Source: Undaria pinnatifida (lineage: Eukaryota; Sar; Phaeophyceae; Laminariales; Alariaceae). From it: a DNA stretch of 64,000 nt. Each line of letters starts with the position of its first letter. Within the stretch, counting starts at the first letter, position 1. Shown here one piece after another: positions 53,505 through 63,420 of this stretch. The stretch covers positions 6,200,381 to 6,264,380 of the forward strand of contig JABAKD010000011.1 in NCBI GenBank assembly GCA_012845835.1, in the 5' to 3' direction. The notes beneath the pieces are model-generated. The model did not search any database and was not told where the DNA came from. It saw only the letters and a list, made by a program, of their open reading frames with translations. A program made the translations under genes and the position numbers.

Positions 53505-53715
53505 AAATAAAAATACACCCCAGCTGTGAGATCGAATATTTCGTCGAAACTCATCTTTGCAAGCTGTGTGTGATACTCCGATCGCGCGTATTACGCGGTG
53601 TGTATCCTCATTAAGGATATAGGCCGGCGACTCCCCTTGGAGCTACAGTGTAGCTTTGTACCAGGTTCAACAGCGTGATGTTAATCAATCAGTTCGCGGA
53701 AACTATAAACCCGTT
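53505..53715 (+). mobile_element. SINE-C, long copy
   Basis: AAATACACCCCAGCTGTGAG to GTTCGCGGAAACTATAAACC; the best full-length example with 46340. Confidence 0.85.
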
Positions 53716-53779
53716 TTTGTAACGAAAAACAGACGGATACTTTTTTTGTCGGAGGGCTCGCTGCGTCAGAGGGCACGGA

Positions 53780-54140
53780 TCTCTGGCTTCACCCATAGCT
53801 GTTTACGTTTTATAACTCGTTTCGCTCGTGATGAATTTGTCGCTCACGTGCAGCTTTCTCCTTCTTCGCCCTTTCGACGCTGAACGGTCGGTAATAGAGC
53901 TATCCGTCGCCGAAAATTCCCAGGCGACCCCACCTGTCGTCAACTGCGTGCACAGGTGGAATGGTATAGCCAAAAAAAAAAACACGGATATCTTGTGTCG
54001 GACACAGCAGATCTCGGGCATAACCCAGAGCTGTGTACTTTCTGTAACCCCGCTTCGCTTGAAACAAATTTGTCGCTCACAGCTCTTTCTCCTTTTCGCT
54101 TTTTGACGCTGAACGGTCGGTGAAGAAGAGCTATTTGCCA
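53780..54140 (+). repeat. ~130-bp direct duplication
   Basis: CCATAGCTGTTTACGTTTTA...GACGCTGAACGGTCGGTAAT (53790-53898) and CCAGAGCTGTGTACTTTCTG...GACGCTGAACGGTCGGTGAA (54023-54124). Confidence 0.75.
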
Positions 54141-54268
54141 CCTGCCTAACCCCGCCTAACCCCGCCCCACCCCACCCCACCCGACACCCGACCCGACCAA
54201 CACCTGGGCGACTGGAAAAAAACACACAAAAAACGGGACCACTGCTGTGGTATGGTCAGCGAGCGGGG

Positions 54269-54385
54269 ATGGGGCTGGTGGAGACGGTGGCGGGGTCCAT
54301 CCACTACGAGCGCGGCCAAGGGCAACAAGGCCGGGCGTGGGACTGCTCCCTGGTGCTGACGAAGTACCTCGAGCGTCGGCCGGAG
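54269..54385 (+). CDS. METTL21/Methyltransf_16-type protein methyltransferase, exon A
   Basis: Reads GLVETVAGSIHYERGQGQQG, then RAWDCSLVLTKYLERRPE, ending at GAG|GTATGG (54385/54386), phase 0. The segment before the SAM site in this lysine-methyltransferase family is typically a (V/A)WD-(A/C)-xx-L-xxYLE block, matched by RAWDCSLVLTKYLE. ATG at 54269 is one possible start. The frame is also open upstream to a possible AG at 54259, so an earlier exon may precede. The frame downstream of the donor to 54538 is intronic read-through. Confidence 0.7.
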
Positions 54386-54546
54386 GTATGGATGAATACC
54401 GTGGGGGGTGTGGGAGGGGAGGCGGAAGTGGTGGCGCGTGCTAGGATGGAGGTAGCGACCCCCGCGGATCTGAGATGGTTGCGACTAGCGAGGGAGGAAG
54501 TGTCAAGATACGGCCTCGAAAGGCCTGCAATTATCTGATTTGATAC

Positions 54547-54930
54547 TAGTGGGGTATTAGTCCGTTTGACCACTTGCAAAAGGTTAACCAATAATAGCTT
54601 ACCCAAACTAAGCCTTATAAACACTCTTCCCCCCCCTTGAAACGGCGGCGGGATAGCAGATCGGCTTGATGCACGGGCGAACGTGTCAGTATCCAAGCGG
54701 TTTCATTTCCTGGGGATACCGGCGGGGAGAGTATGTTTCAAGTTCGACATGGGGAAAGTCTGAAAAAGTTTATTATGGTGGATGTTGGATTTGAACCCAC
54801 GACCCCAAAAAAACCATGGTCCTGCCGAAGACGCCATTTGTTAAGGTATTAGTGGGGTAGTATTAACAGTCCACTGACCACTTGCGAAAGGTTAACCAAT
54901 CGCTTGCCCAAACTAAGCCTTATAACTGTA
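54547..54930 (-). mobile_element. SINE-E copy plus partial second copy
   Basis: GTCCGTTTGACCACTTGCAA, GCAGATCGGCTTGATGC, GGATTTGAACCCACGACCCC. A partial unit (54851-54925) follows head to tail. Confidence 0.75.
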
Positions 54931-55059
54931 GGCAATTGGCCGTTTTCGTATGATATGTTGGCGATATCTATTAGGGGTAGTCAGGAAATGAAACGGAGGC
55001 ATGCGCCTCGGCCCTCAGAAGTAATCCGGGGCTCTGGTGGCATCTAATAAAGTTACGTC

Positions 55060-55480
55060 CCTCCGAAGGCTAAGAAAGTGAGTACTCTCCGTGAGTACTC
55101 TCCGAGGACCTGCTCAATAGGCAGAGCTGCAGGGGACACTCTACTGTGTCCCCGCCCAATACCCTTACAATGTGGCGTCTTCGGCAGGACCATGGGTTTT
55201 TGGGGTCGTGGGTTCGAATCCCACCATCCACAATGACAAACTTTTTCAGACTTTCCCCATGTCGAACTTGAAAAATACTCTCCCCGCCGGTGTCCCCAGG
55301 AAATGAAACCGCTTGGATACTGACACGTCCGCCCGTACATCCGGCCGACCTGCTATCCCGCCGTTTCAGGGGGGGGAGAGTGTTTATAAGGCTTAGCTTG
55401 GGTAAGCTATTAGACTATTGGTTAACCTTTTGCAAGTGGTCAAACGGACTAATAACCCACTAATAACATTAACAGTAGGA
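55060..55480 (+). mobile_element. SINE-E copy, sense strand
   Basis: The tRNA-like 3' half TCGTGGGTTCGAATCCCACC (B box GGTTCGAATCC, 5-bp T-stem GTGGG/CCCAC) is followed by body ACTTTTTCAGACTTTCCCCA and tail GGCTTAGCTTGGGTAAGCTA. The anticodon arm of the parent tRNA is not recognisable. Confidence 0.8.
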
Positions 55481-55687
55481 GATGAAAAAAAGAAAAATGC
55501 GAATATAAAATTTAGACAGAAGGGATGAGCAAAGGGAAAAAAAAAGGTTAGTACGCCATCAACGAAAAAGGACCCCCGTGTATTGTAAAGAATGAAGAAA
55601 TACTCCGTACGAGTACCACCCTCAGGTACTTACTGCAGTAAACTTTTACAAGGTGTGTTACCCGGGTTGAAATTGTTTCTGAATGGA

Positions 55688-55782
55688 TTACGGGGGCCCT
55701 TTAGAGCCCCCGAACCCCTCCCTATATCAATTCCAAGTAATTTGTCCCCAAAAACGGGTTTTCCCGTTGTAACGGCGTTTAA
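55688..55782 (-). mobile_element. TTAA MITE
   Basis: TTACGGGGGCCCTTTAGAGC to GTTGTAACGGCGTTTAA, followed by T9-type CCCAAAATTCGTTGGGA. Confidence 0.75.
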
Positions 55783-56046
55783 CCCAAAATTCGTTGGGAT
55801 AGCTTTTTTTTTTTGCGGGGGGGGGGGGCGACGTCGTTGCCGTTGTATGCCCCTATGGGAAGCTGTATGGGATTGGTCGTTCATCGGGGAGCAGTTTTTG
55901 ATCTCCTCCACAGCAGATATTTTTTTTTCATATATATATATATAGGTAGAGCTCCTCAAGTAAGGGAAACCTCTCAGAAAAATTAGGCAGCGCAGCTAGC
56001 TCTACCGCCGTGGTATGTGGGTCTGGCTGGTGGTGGCGGTGGTTGT

Positions 56047-56447
56047 TACACGGCTTAGTTTGGGTAAGCTATTGGTTAACCTTTTGCAAGTACGAGTCAA
56101 ACGGACTAATACCCCACTAATACCTTACCAAATGGCGTCGTCGACAGGACCATGGGTTTTTGGGATCGTGGGTTCGAATCCCACCATCCACCTAGAATAA
56201 ACTTCTTCAGACTTTCCCCATTGCCATGGCATGTCGAACTTGAAAAATACTCTCCCCGGTATCCCCAGGTGAAATGAAACCGCTTGGATATTGACAGGTC
56301 CGCCCGCGTATCCGGCCGACCTGCCATCCCGACGCCGTTTCAGGGGGGAAGAGTGTTATAAGGCTTAGTTTGGGTAAAAGCTATTATTGGTTAACCTTTT
56401 GCAAGTGATCAAACGGAATGTTAATACTATTAATACTACCCCGCTAA
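56047..56447 (+). mobile_element. SINE-E copy flanked by its own tail units
   Basis: Tail unit (56055-56125), then head GATCGTGGGTTCGAATCCCA, body and a second tail unit ending CAAGTGATCAAACGG. Confidence 0.8.
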
Positions 56448-56456
56448 TTCCTTAGC

Positions 56457-57005
56457 ATTGTGGTGTTGGTTGCGGCAGCGGTGGTGGCGGCGGTGGCGGT
56501 TGTGGTGGCGGCTGATTGCGGTGTTGGTGGCTGTTGTTGGTGGTGATGGCGTTACTGTTGTTGTGGTTGGTGTTTCTGTTGGTGTTGATGTTGTGGTTCA
56601 AAGATGTCAGGAAACGGTCAGTCAAGGAAAAACGTCCAGCGGTCAAGGGCGTCAAACCGATCGTTCCACACTAAAATCTGCGAGTTTGGCGTCTGTCAAG
56701 GCAAACCATTGGAAAATTGCCGTCGGTCAAGGTCGTTCTCCACTAAAACCTAGTAATTTGGCGTCAGTCAAGGTAAATTATTGGAAAATTGTCTTTCGTC
56801 AAGGGTGTAAAACCGATCATTCTACACTAAAGCCTACCTGGTAGCAATTTGGCGTCAGTTAAGGTAAATTATTGCAAAATTGCCATCGGTCAAGGGGTCA
56901 AAGTGCCGCCTCCTGACATATTTGTTGTGGTTGGTATTGGTGTTGGTGTTGGCGGTGGTGTTACTGCTGCTGGTGTTGGTATTGGTGTTGGTGTTGGTGA
57001 TTCAT
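56457..57005 (+). repeat. GGT-rich microsatellite around three ~85-bp tandem units
   Basis: GGTGTT/GGCGGT repeats at 56459-56600 and 56930-57003 bracket units sharing GGCGTCAGTCAAGGTAAATT and ATTGGAAAATTG at about 56640-56900. Confidence 0.8.
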
Positions 57006-57103
57006 GGTGATGACTGCTGTTGAGTTTGGTGCCAGGAGGGTGTTTTGTGGTGTTGGTGTGGCGGTGTTGGAACGTTGGGCGTGGCGTTTTTGTTTTGTTT
57101 TTT

Positions 57104-57395
57104 CACAATTCTACTTTCAAGCGTCTGGACAAGCCGTGGTCACAGGTGTCGTCCCTTCTTCCCCCCGATTCTTGCCTTCAATTTTTATCGCGCATAGGGT
57201 TCAGCATTCCCACTACTGGTCAATTTTTCATCGAGTGTTGCTAACTCACGCTCTCGCGCTTTCCGCAAGTCAATTTGTGCACAAGAAAAAGTCCCAACGA
57301 ATTTATACGAGTATGCACTCGGCGGGGCTCGAACTCACGAAACTGACCTATACCAGGCTCGAGGATAACCTGATACGCCACTGGGGCGACCGGAT
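57104..57395 (-). mobile_element. SINE-A, full length
   Basis: A box (plus-strand CCTGATACGCCA, 57369-57380) and B box (GGGCTCGAACT, 57325-57335); 3' tail at 57104. Confidence 0.85.
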
Positions 57396-57399
57396 CTAT

Positions 57400-57860
57400 T
57401 TATAGGTGGTTGGCGTCTGTTTTAGTTTTTTTATCGTTTTTGCTTGCTCTACTTGACTTTTTTTTTCGCCCAACCGTCCACCTGGCCCGACATTACACAG
57501 GAGAGCCAGGATAAGGGCTCTCACCGTCGAAAGAGCTCCTCAACTCCGCAACTTCCCAGTATGGTTGAAACCCTATAATGTACCCCTCCACGGCCGGGGA
57601 AAAAACGAAAGTGCTATAACTGGTGTGATGATCCCACGACGTAGGTGTTAAACTAAAAATTGTTGCAAAAACAAAAAACAAAATGTTTAATTTCCGACGA
57701 TTTGGGGTTAAGGAGCCTCGTCATCCTATTCTAACTCCAAGTGTTTTGTCCCCATGTCGGGACTGCGGTGCTAAAAGGGTTAAGGAGCCTCGTCATTCGT
57801 AAAACGTTTCGGCCAAAAAATGGTATACCTTGAGTGCCTCTGTCGTAGCGCGCGCCTACC
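57400..57860. other. Non-coding with a T9 right end and MITE relic
   Basis: CGACGATTTGGGGTTAAGGA, a MITE relic at about 57725-57783, then GGTTAAGGAGCCTCGTCATT and TGCCTCTGTCGTAGCGCGC. The GGTTAAGGAGCCTCGTCAT phrase occurs on both sides of the relic. Confidence 0.5.
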
Positions 57861-57999
57861 GTCCTTAGCAAGGACAAAAATCGCGTGGGCGACGGACTAG
57901 AACGTGAATCGGTCGGGCTTGGGGCGCTGCATATGGCCCGCTGCCGCCCCACGGCCCGATAACGATCACCCCCCCCCCCCTATGTTGCAAGGGGAGTCG

Positions 58000-58130
58000 C
58001 CGACCTATATCCTTAATGAGGACACACAACCCGTAATTCGCGCGATCGGAGTATCACACACAGCTTGCAAAGATGAGTTTCGACAAAATATTCGATCTCG
58101 CAGCTGGAGTGTATTTTAATGTTTATAATA
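58000..58130 (-). mobile_element. SINE-C copy
   Basis: ATCGGAGTATCACACACAGC, TTGCAAAGATGAGTTTCGAC, CGCAGCTGGAGTGTATTTT. Confidence 0.8.
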
Positions 58131-58494
58131 TAGGTTGGGTTGTCGTCGGTTGGCAACGACACTGTAAAACACGCCGCTCACTACATGAGCTAGACCACCG
58201 GGTTACCGTTTTGTTTTTGTTTTTTTTTGGCGGTCGATCACAGCTGGCGGTGGAGTGATAGATCTTTTATTTTGCGGGTTGGAGAATTTTTACTCCGCAC
58301 AAGGGGAATGATGGTATCACGTACCTGGTTGTGTGTGTTTACCTATGGTACTAAGGCGCCCCCAAGAGACAGTTGCATAGTACTGGTACTCCCACTGCTG
58401 TCTCTGGAAGTGGCCATACCGGAAATTAAATTAACTCGTTGAAGGTGTCATCCACATGCATGTCTGCCTCACTAAGCGATTCTTAGTAGGATGC

Positions 58495-58770
58495 AGCTCA
58501 CCAACAATCATGCGACTCGCCGAACACCTCACGGCGCTTCGCGCTTGGTGCAAGCAGTGTCTGCCTGGTCGGTGAAAACCCGACGTGCTCCGTCCCGGCG
58601 TAGTAGGGATGCGAGGGTCTATACCATATGGTCATACCACTACGGCCATGCATGAATATCGAGCACACTCCCCCCGCCTGTGGTGGGATAGCGTAGTCGA
58701 GAAAGTGTGGAACGACCTGCTACTGTGGGAGGAAACCGCAAGAATAGATGCTGCTGTCCATAGATAAGTT
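58495..58770 (+). pseudogene. Repeat R copy 3 with transposon coding remnant
   Basis: CATGCGACTCGCCGAACACC, GCGCTTGGTGCAAGCAGTGT, GAAAACCCGACGTGCTCCGT, then a frame LWWDSVVEKVWNDLLLWEET. The frame RLAEHLTALRAWCKQCLPG is shared with 36.5 kb. Confidence 0.45.
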
Positions 58771-59471
58771 TCGGGGTATAAGGCAGAAGTAAAGGAAAGG
58801 TATGCAGTATGTGAGAGTCATCCGGTGGTGGTAGCGGTTGAGCGTTTTCGGGGAAAACGAACGTCTCTGACCGGTGTGAGCTTCTCTCGGGTGTGGAACT
58901 ATGTCGGCTAGCGTATGACAAGTTTACGAATATAGTTAAAATGGTAGGACTGGACATCGCAGAATACGAGACACGTCGTTCGGTTTGGGCGATTAAGACG
59001 AAAGAATGTATTGGAAGGCATGTTTTGGGTGAAGAAGAAAAATGTTCAGCTAGTTCCTCATGTGAGGAGCCCAGAAATTTCTTTAGAATTTTCTTGACCC
59101 CTTCCGTGGGAAGGCTCGATGATAGTTTTACGCGCACACCCTCCCCCCCCCCCCCAAGGGGAGCACGCCAAGAAGAGAAAACGGAGCCATACTGTTCCTT
59201 CCCATAAATGGTCAAGACTAGACGGAAAAGGAAGAAAAAATAAAAAAAATAAAGGAGCTCGCGTTGTGATTTTGTGCGCGAATCGAGAAAATGGGTTGTT
59301 TTGCCAACTTTTTTTTTTTGCTTGGTTTCAGTAACCTCCCCCCCTTCCCCCCCCCCTTCACCCCCCCCCTGTACATCCCTGCCAGGCTCCTTAAAAAAAA
59401 CTGTGGTTAATATTTTCTTTTTTGTGCTCCCCTGCTCCCCCCCCCCGCGTCTTATCTCCTCGGGTGTGCAG
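58771..59471. other. Intron end, no gene
   Basis: A long minus frame (59629-58640) is antisense to the methyltransferase exon and to C-rich sequence and has no recognisable domain. The segment ends in the polypyrimidine tract of the next acceptor. Confidence 0.5.
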
Positions 59472-59573
59472 GAGGTGCGAGGAAAGGGAGTGCTAGAGCT
59501 AGGGTGCGGAATAGGGCTACCCGGTGCGGCGGCGGCAATGTTGGGCGCGGCGGAGGTCACTCTAACGGATATG
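59472..59573 (+). CDS. METTL21/Methyltransf_16-type protein methyltransferase, exon B (SAM-binding motif I)
   Basis: 102 bases, 34 codons, phase 0. Acceptor GGGTGTGCAG, donor GAT ATG|GTGGGC. Encodes EVRGKGVLELGCGIGLPGAA, then AAMLGAAEVTLTDM. VLELGCGIGLPG is SAM motif I (hhE-G-G-G-x-G) and LTD the acidic end of motif post I that contacts the SAM ribose. Joined to exon A it reproduces the family order YLE-x-RGK-VLELG. These enzymes methylate lysines of chaperones and elongation factors in the cytosol; the substrate here cannot be told. The catalytic C-terminal half lies beyond this exon and I found no further exon in the window. Confidence 0.8.
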
Positions 59574-59734
59574 GTGGGCACATCGTTTGTACGTCGTGTG
59601 TACATCGTGTTGACGTCGTGTGTACGCACGGTGGGTACATCGTGTGTACATTGTGGTGTGTATGCAATTGGTGTGTCCTGTGCATATAGACTACAGACGT
59701 GCAGGATTTGTACATGTAGGCTACATATCCAATC

Positions 59735-59860
59735 CTGGAAAGCTTTGCCAGATCATGCAGATCGCACGGCCCCCACCCGGTAGCATGAGCTATGACCACA
59801 CAGATCTCCGCCGAAAGACCTAGAGCATGAAGTAGGCGTCGGTAGGTGATCTGTGTCCGG
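59735..59860 (+). repeat. GATC-type interspersed repeat
   Basis: CAGATCATGCAGATCGCACG, CCACCCGGTAGCATGAG, GTCGGTAGGTGATCTGTGTC. Confidence 0.65.
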
Positions 59861-61415
59861 CGTGTGCAAGATTCGGTCCAAATCACTGTGAGAGTTAGAG
59901 GAAGACACACCGCGCTGGGCGTGTCCTCAGCAAAGAGGTGTATCCCAGGCGAGCCCCCCCCCCCTGCCTCGGAGCAAGACGTCTCATTAAATCCAGCACC
60001 GAAGTGGTCCCTCTATAGTGTCGGTTGAGTAGTGCCGGTTGCCCGCTATAGTGCCCGTGAAATCGCTTGGCACATACGGGAAACAACTAGCAGTGGCCCT
60101 ATGCGAATTAGTGCCGGTTGCCGCTACAGTGTGCCGGTACTTCCGGGTTGGCACGTACCGCCGAAGCTAGGGAGGCACCACTATTATTAGTGAACTTGCT
60201 TCGAATGATGTGGGGCAGCTCGAGGTAATACGACACCACCGACGGAAAAAGAGGTATCGTGCAGGCCGACGGCCTCTCTGGTGCTACAGTACCAGGATCA
60301 AGAAGACGATAAACTAGACTGTGAGCTCGTGGGGGCTGGTGCGTGTTACTTGCCCGGTTTCTTGCGGGGTGGTGGCTAATTTTTGTTGTTATTACTAGCC
60401 ACACGGACGATTGGTGTGTAACCAATACAACGCTCGGTTATACATGATGGGCAACGTGATGCAATGATGCATTGATACGACGATGTCATCTTGTACTAGG
60501 CTTTGGACTCGTGAAAACTTACTAAAGACGGGCGATCGATGTAGTTTGCAGCTTGCAAAGGCGAGCTTCGACCCTAAATCCGTCGGACTCACAGCTGACG
60601 TCCTTCCAATAATTTCATTATAAAAGTAGTTTCATTTAGTTTCGACGAGCTTTTTTTTTTTTTCCAGCGTTACGGTATCTGAAATAGCTCGCAGGAACGC
60701 GCCTGTGTTCCCCCCACGCTTCTCATCTTGGCGGTGCTCACCCGAGGCGTTTTCAAGCCACCCACATCCCGGATGGGGGGCGTTGTATTACTAGTTGGCG
60801 TGATTGATTTTCAGATGATTTTCGGCGTATCTACATGGGTACAGTGTGTGTTATGGTCGCGTTTGTTTGCCGTCCGAATCTTGTGCAGCGTGAGCCCCAG
60901 GCTCGATCAACTCATGTCATGAGAGCATGCTCTAGTTCGTTGGAAGGGCTGTGTATCATGGCGGTGAAGAAATAATACCAGGTAAGGAAACGAAAAAGGC
61001 TTGCTGACAAATGCCGAAAAATATCACAACAGTTGGATAGATCAGATATATCAGATGCTTCGCGGACAGATCAGATAGATGATATGGATCAGTTAGATCA
61101 GATAGATTAGATAGATCCGTGTTCGTGATATGCCATACGGTATGGGGCCTGCTGAAAATTGTAAAATTATCGCACCTCGAACAGATAAGAAATATCATTT
61201 AGATGAGATAGATGGTATTGGTCCCCGTTCGTGATATACCATACGGTGTGCGACACTCCAGATAGCAATCTGCTATTCTGGCCAGGCTGGAATTCTTGTG
61301 TAACGCGGGGTAGGCCGTGTTCTTGAATTTTATTTTTTCGTCTTAAAAACGAGAGCCTGAAATCCTCAAACTGCCACATTCTTAAGTGCTGTCACGTGCT
61401 GCGTGTATGTCGTGG
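59861..61415. other. Non-coding or intron, minor repeats
   Basis: AGTGCCGGTTGCC(C)GCTA is doubled at 60032 and 60109. A SINE-C-like segment lies at 60545-60600 and a GATC satellite at 61030-61110. The phrase CGTTCGTGATATACCATACG is doubled at 61119 and 61225. No supported exon. Confidence 0.45.
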
Positions 61416-61525
61416 AGAGTAGACAGATCCCTGGTCTGTATCAGACAGATCCCTGGTCTGTATCAGACAGATCCCTGGTCTATATCAGACAGATCCCGCT
61501 GGTTTATATCAGACGGACCCCTGGT
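61416..61525 (+). repeat. 22-bp tandem repeat, five units, each self-complementary
   Basis: CAGACAGATCCCTGGTCTGT-type unit. CAGAC...GTCTG can fold in each unit. Related motif in the 176-bp repeat at 38.5 kb. Confidence 0.9.
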
Positions 61526-62299
61526 CTACATACATGAAAACCTGTTTTTCTTCTCTTAATTGTCTGGTTTTGCCGTTCCCTTCTACGTTAGTGTTTAGTG
61601 TTTTTCGGTTCTTCGCTCAACTCTTGCTGTCTGCCTAGCATTCCACCTCCTCGTACTTGTATTTCCCCGTCGAAGGGGGAACTTGTATGTATTTATTTTT
61701 GTGCGCGTAGGGTATCTATCGTTCGTACGGGCCGGGTGAGGGCCGTATGATCTACATCTGATGTAGCTAGCACGTGTTTCGTGGATTGTATATATACACT
61801 ACTGTCGGGAATTACCCTGCACAATGTTCCATGAAGTCCGATAGGTCCATTGTCTGAATGGTGATTCGTCCGATGATGTTGAAGATTCTTGAAACATGTT
61901 TCTGACGTCGACGACGCCAAATGAGGGGTTTGGGGTATCCCAGGTCCGACTCGCGACTTGCAACAACTTATCTTCTTGTCTTGGGTAGCGAGGAGGACAC
62001 GCCAGGTTGGAGCAAGGTTCGACGGCGAACCAAGCGAGAGGGCAAACGATCGAGGCGCCTTTTTTGAGGCAAACGAGAGGTGCTTCGAAGGCAAAACGGA
62101 GAGTCGACAGTGATTACTTGTCAGCGGGAAACTTGATTACCCGCCTCTCTGTCATCAGAATCTACGGAGACTCCACGACCACTTTTAGTACAACAAGACG
62201 CGATATCCAACACCTCTGGAACGGCTAGTACACCGTTCATACAAATCTTCACGAGAAGATACGACTTTGCCACGGTATAAAGTGTACCTGCGACCCATA
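61526..62299. other. No supported gene
   Basis: A 133-codon minus frame (62094-61693) has no domain or splice support. Confidence 0.35.
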
Positions 62300-62490
62300 T
62301 TTCTGTTAAAAAAAAAGTGAAAACACACTACCCACGTACAGCTTCTGTAAGATCGAGAATTTCTTCGAAAGCCACGTTTGCAAGCTGTGTGTGATACTCC
62401 GATCACGCGTATTACAGGGTGTGTCTTCAGTAAGGATACATATATATCGGTCGGCGACTCTCCTTGGAACTACGAAATAGCTAATACGGA
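62300..62490 (+). mobile_element. SINE-C copy
   Basis: CTTCTGTAAGATCGAGAATT, CAAGCTGTGTGTGATACTCC, GATCACGCGTATTACAGGGT, GGCGACTCTCCTTGGAACTA. Confidence 0.8.
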
Positions 62491-62920
62491 GATCCATTGT
62501 TGACAGGATAGAATCACACGCTAAAACAGGGAAGCATCGCCACCGTTCAGAAAAGCTCTCCTACGCCAAAGACTGTGTTCGATTGCTCAGGGCTCTGTGT
62601 GCATGGTTAGGGCAGCCAGCAAAATTAACTTGAACCAAACGCTAGCAAGCAATGGCGGGTGCTTTTGCCCCTTTTTTTTTGTTCGCCGGTTCATCCTGCT
62701 AACAGTGGTGGATCTCCGTGATGGTATCAGGGCAAACAGGTTTATGCGAAGATGTTCAGTCTTCAATTTGAGCACTCTTTATCCACCCCCGCCCTGTACG
62801 AGAGCGGGGAGATGCGAGCAATCGCGCCCCGCAGCGCGTCTGCGGTCGTTTTCCCTGCAAGTAATCGATTGGAAAATGGGATGTGTGCGTGCCAAAACAT
62901 ATTATATACCAGGTATATAT
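62491..62920. other. Non-coding, nothing recognised
   Basis: Open frames have no recognisable domain. Confidence 0.3.
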
Positions 62921-63060
62921 AAAGCAGCTTGCAAAGCTGAGTTTTTTTTTCATCGAATATGCAGCTTGCAAAGCTGAGTTTTTTTTTCATCGAATATGCA
63001 GCTTGCAAAGCTGAGTTTTTTTTCATCAAATATGCAGCTTACAAAGCTGAGTTTTGATGA
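62921..63060 (-). repeat. Four 36-bp tandem units derived from SINE-C
   Basis: GCAGCTTGCAAAGCTGAGTT plus a T tract and CATCGAATAT, repeated four times. The word AGCTTGCAAAG-TGAGTTT is the reverse of the SINE-C core. Confidence 0.85.
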
Positions 63061-63147
63061 AACATTCCTTTTTGGTCGATCTTATTTTTTCATTGTTTTA
63101 AATATAGGTTCATGTATATATATATTATTTGTTTTCTTATTATTATT

Positions 63148-63420
63148 TTGTTTTTGTTTTTGTTTTTGTTTTTGTTTTTGTTTTTGTTTATTTCGTATTC
63201 TCTCTTCCAATGTATTTCTGTTGCTGACGTATGTATGTTGTGCCTGTCGTACCCAGTACTAGGGCATGACATTGCGTTGTCGAATGCATTACGATGCATT
63301 ATCTCTGTGTCGTAGCTTGTGACCACAGAGCTGATCTTTCTAGGGTGAAGAATCAGTACGGACACTGGGTGTGCTGGATGTCGACGAGTAGAAGAACGGT
63401 TTAATGTGAAGAACACACAC
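63148..63420 (-). mobile_element. SINE-D copy with (CAAAAA)n tail, near twin of 17672-17945
   Basis: About 230 bases match the 17.7-kb copy with only a few differences (for example CCTGTCG against CCTATCG, CGTAGCTTG against CGTGGCTTG). Confidence 0.9.

Larger units (their letters stand above)
54386..59471 (+). other. Methyltransferase intron (5.1 kb), packed with repeats
   Basis: GTATGG donor and a C/T-rich tract ending GGGTGTGCAG. It contains four SINE-E pieces, a TTAA MITE, a SINE-A, a T9 remnant, a SINE-C and repeat R. Confidence 0.65.

Noticed and set aside
55190..55235. Possible tRNA or LTR primer-binding site at GGTTCGAATCCCACC
   Set aside because: The anticodon arm is missing and the site is about 200 bases from the flanking direct repeats, so neither a tRNA gene nor a normal LTR element fits.
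58640..59629. 329-codon minus-strand frame, the longest closed frame in the window
   Set aside because: It is antisense to a methyltransferase exon and to C-rich and repeat sequence, with no domain; it is open because of skewed composition.
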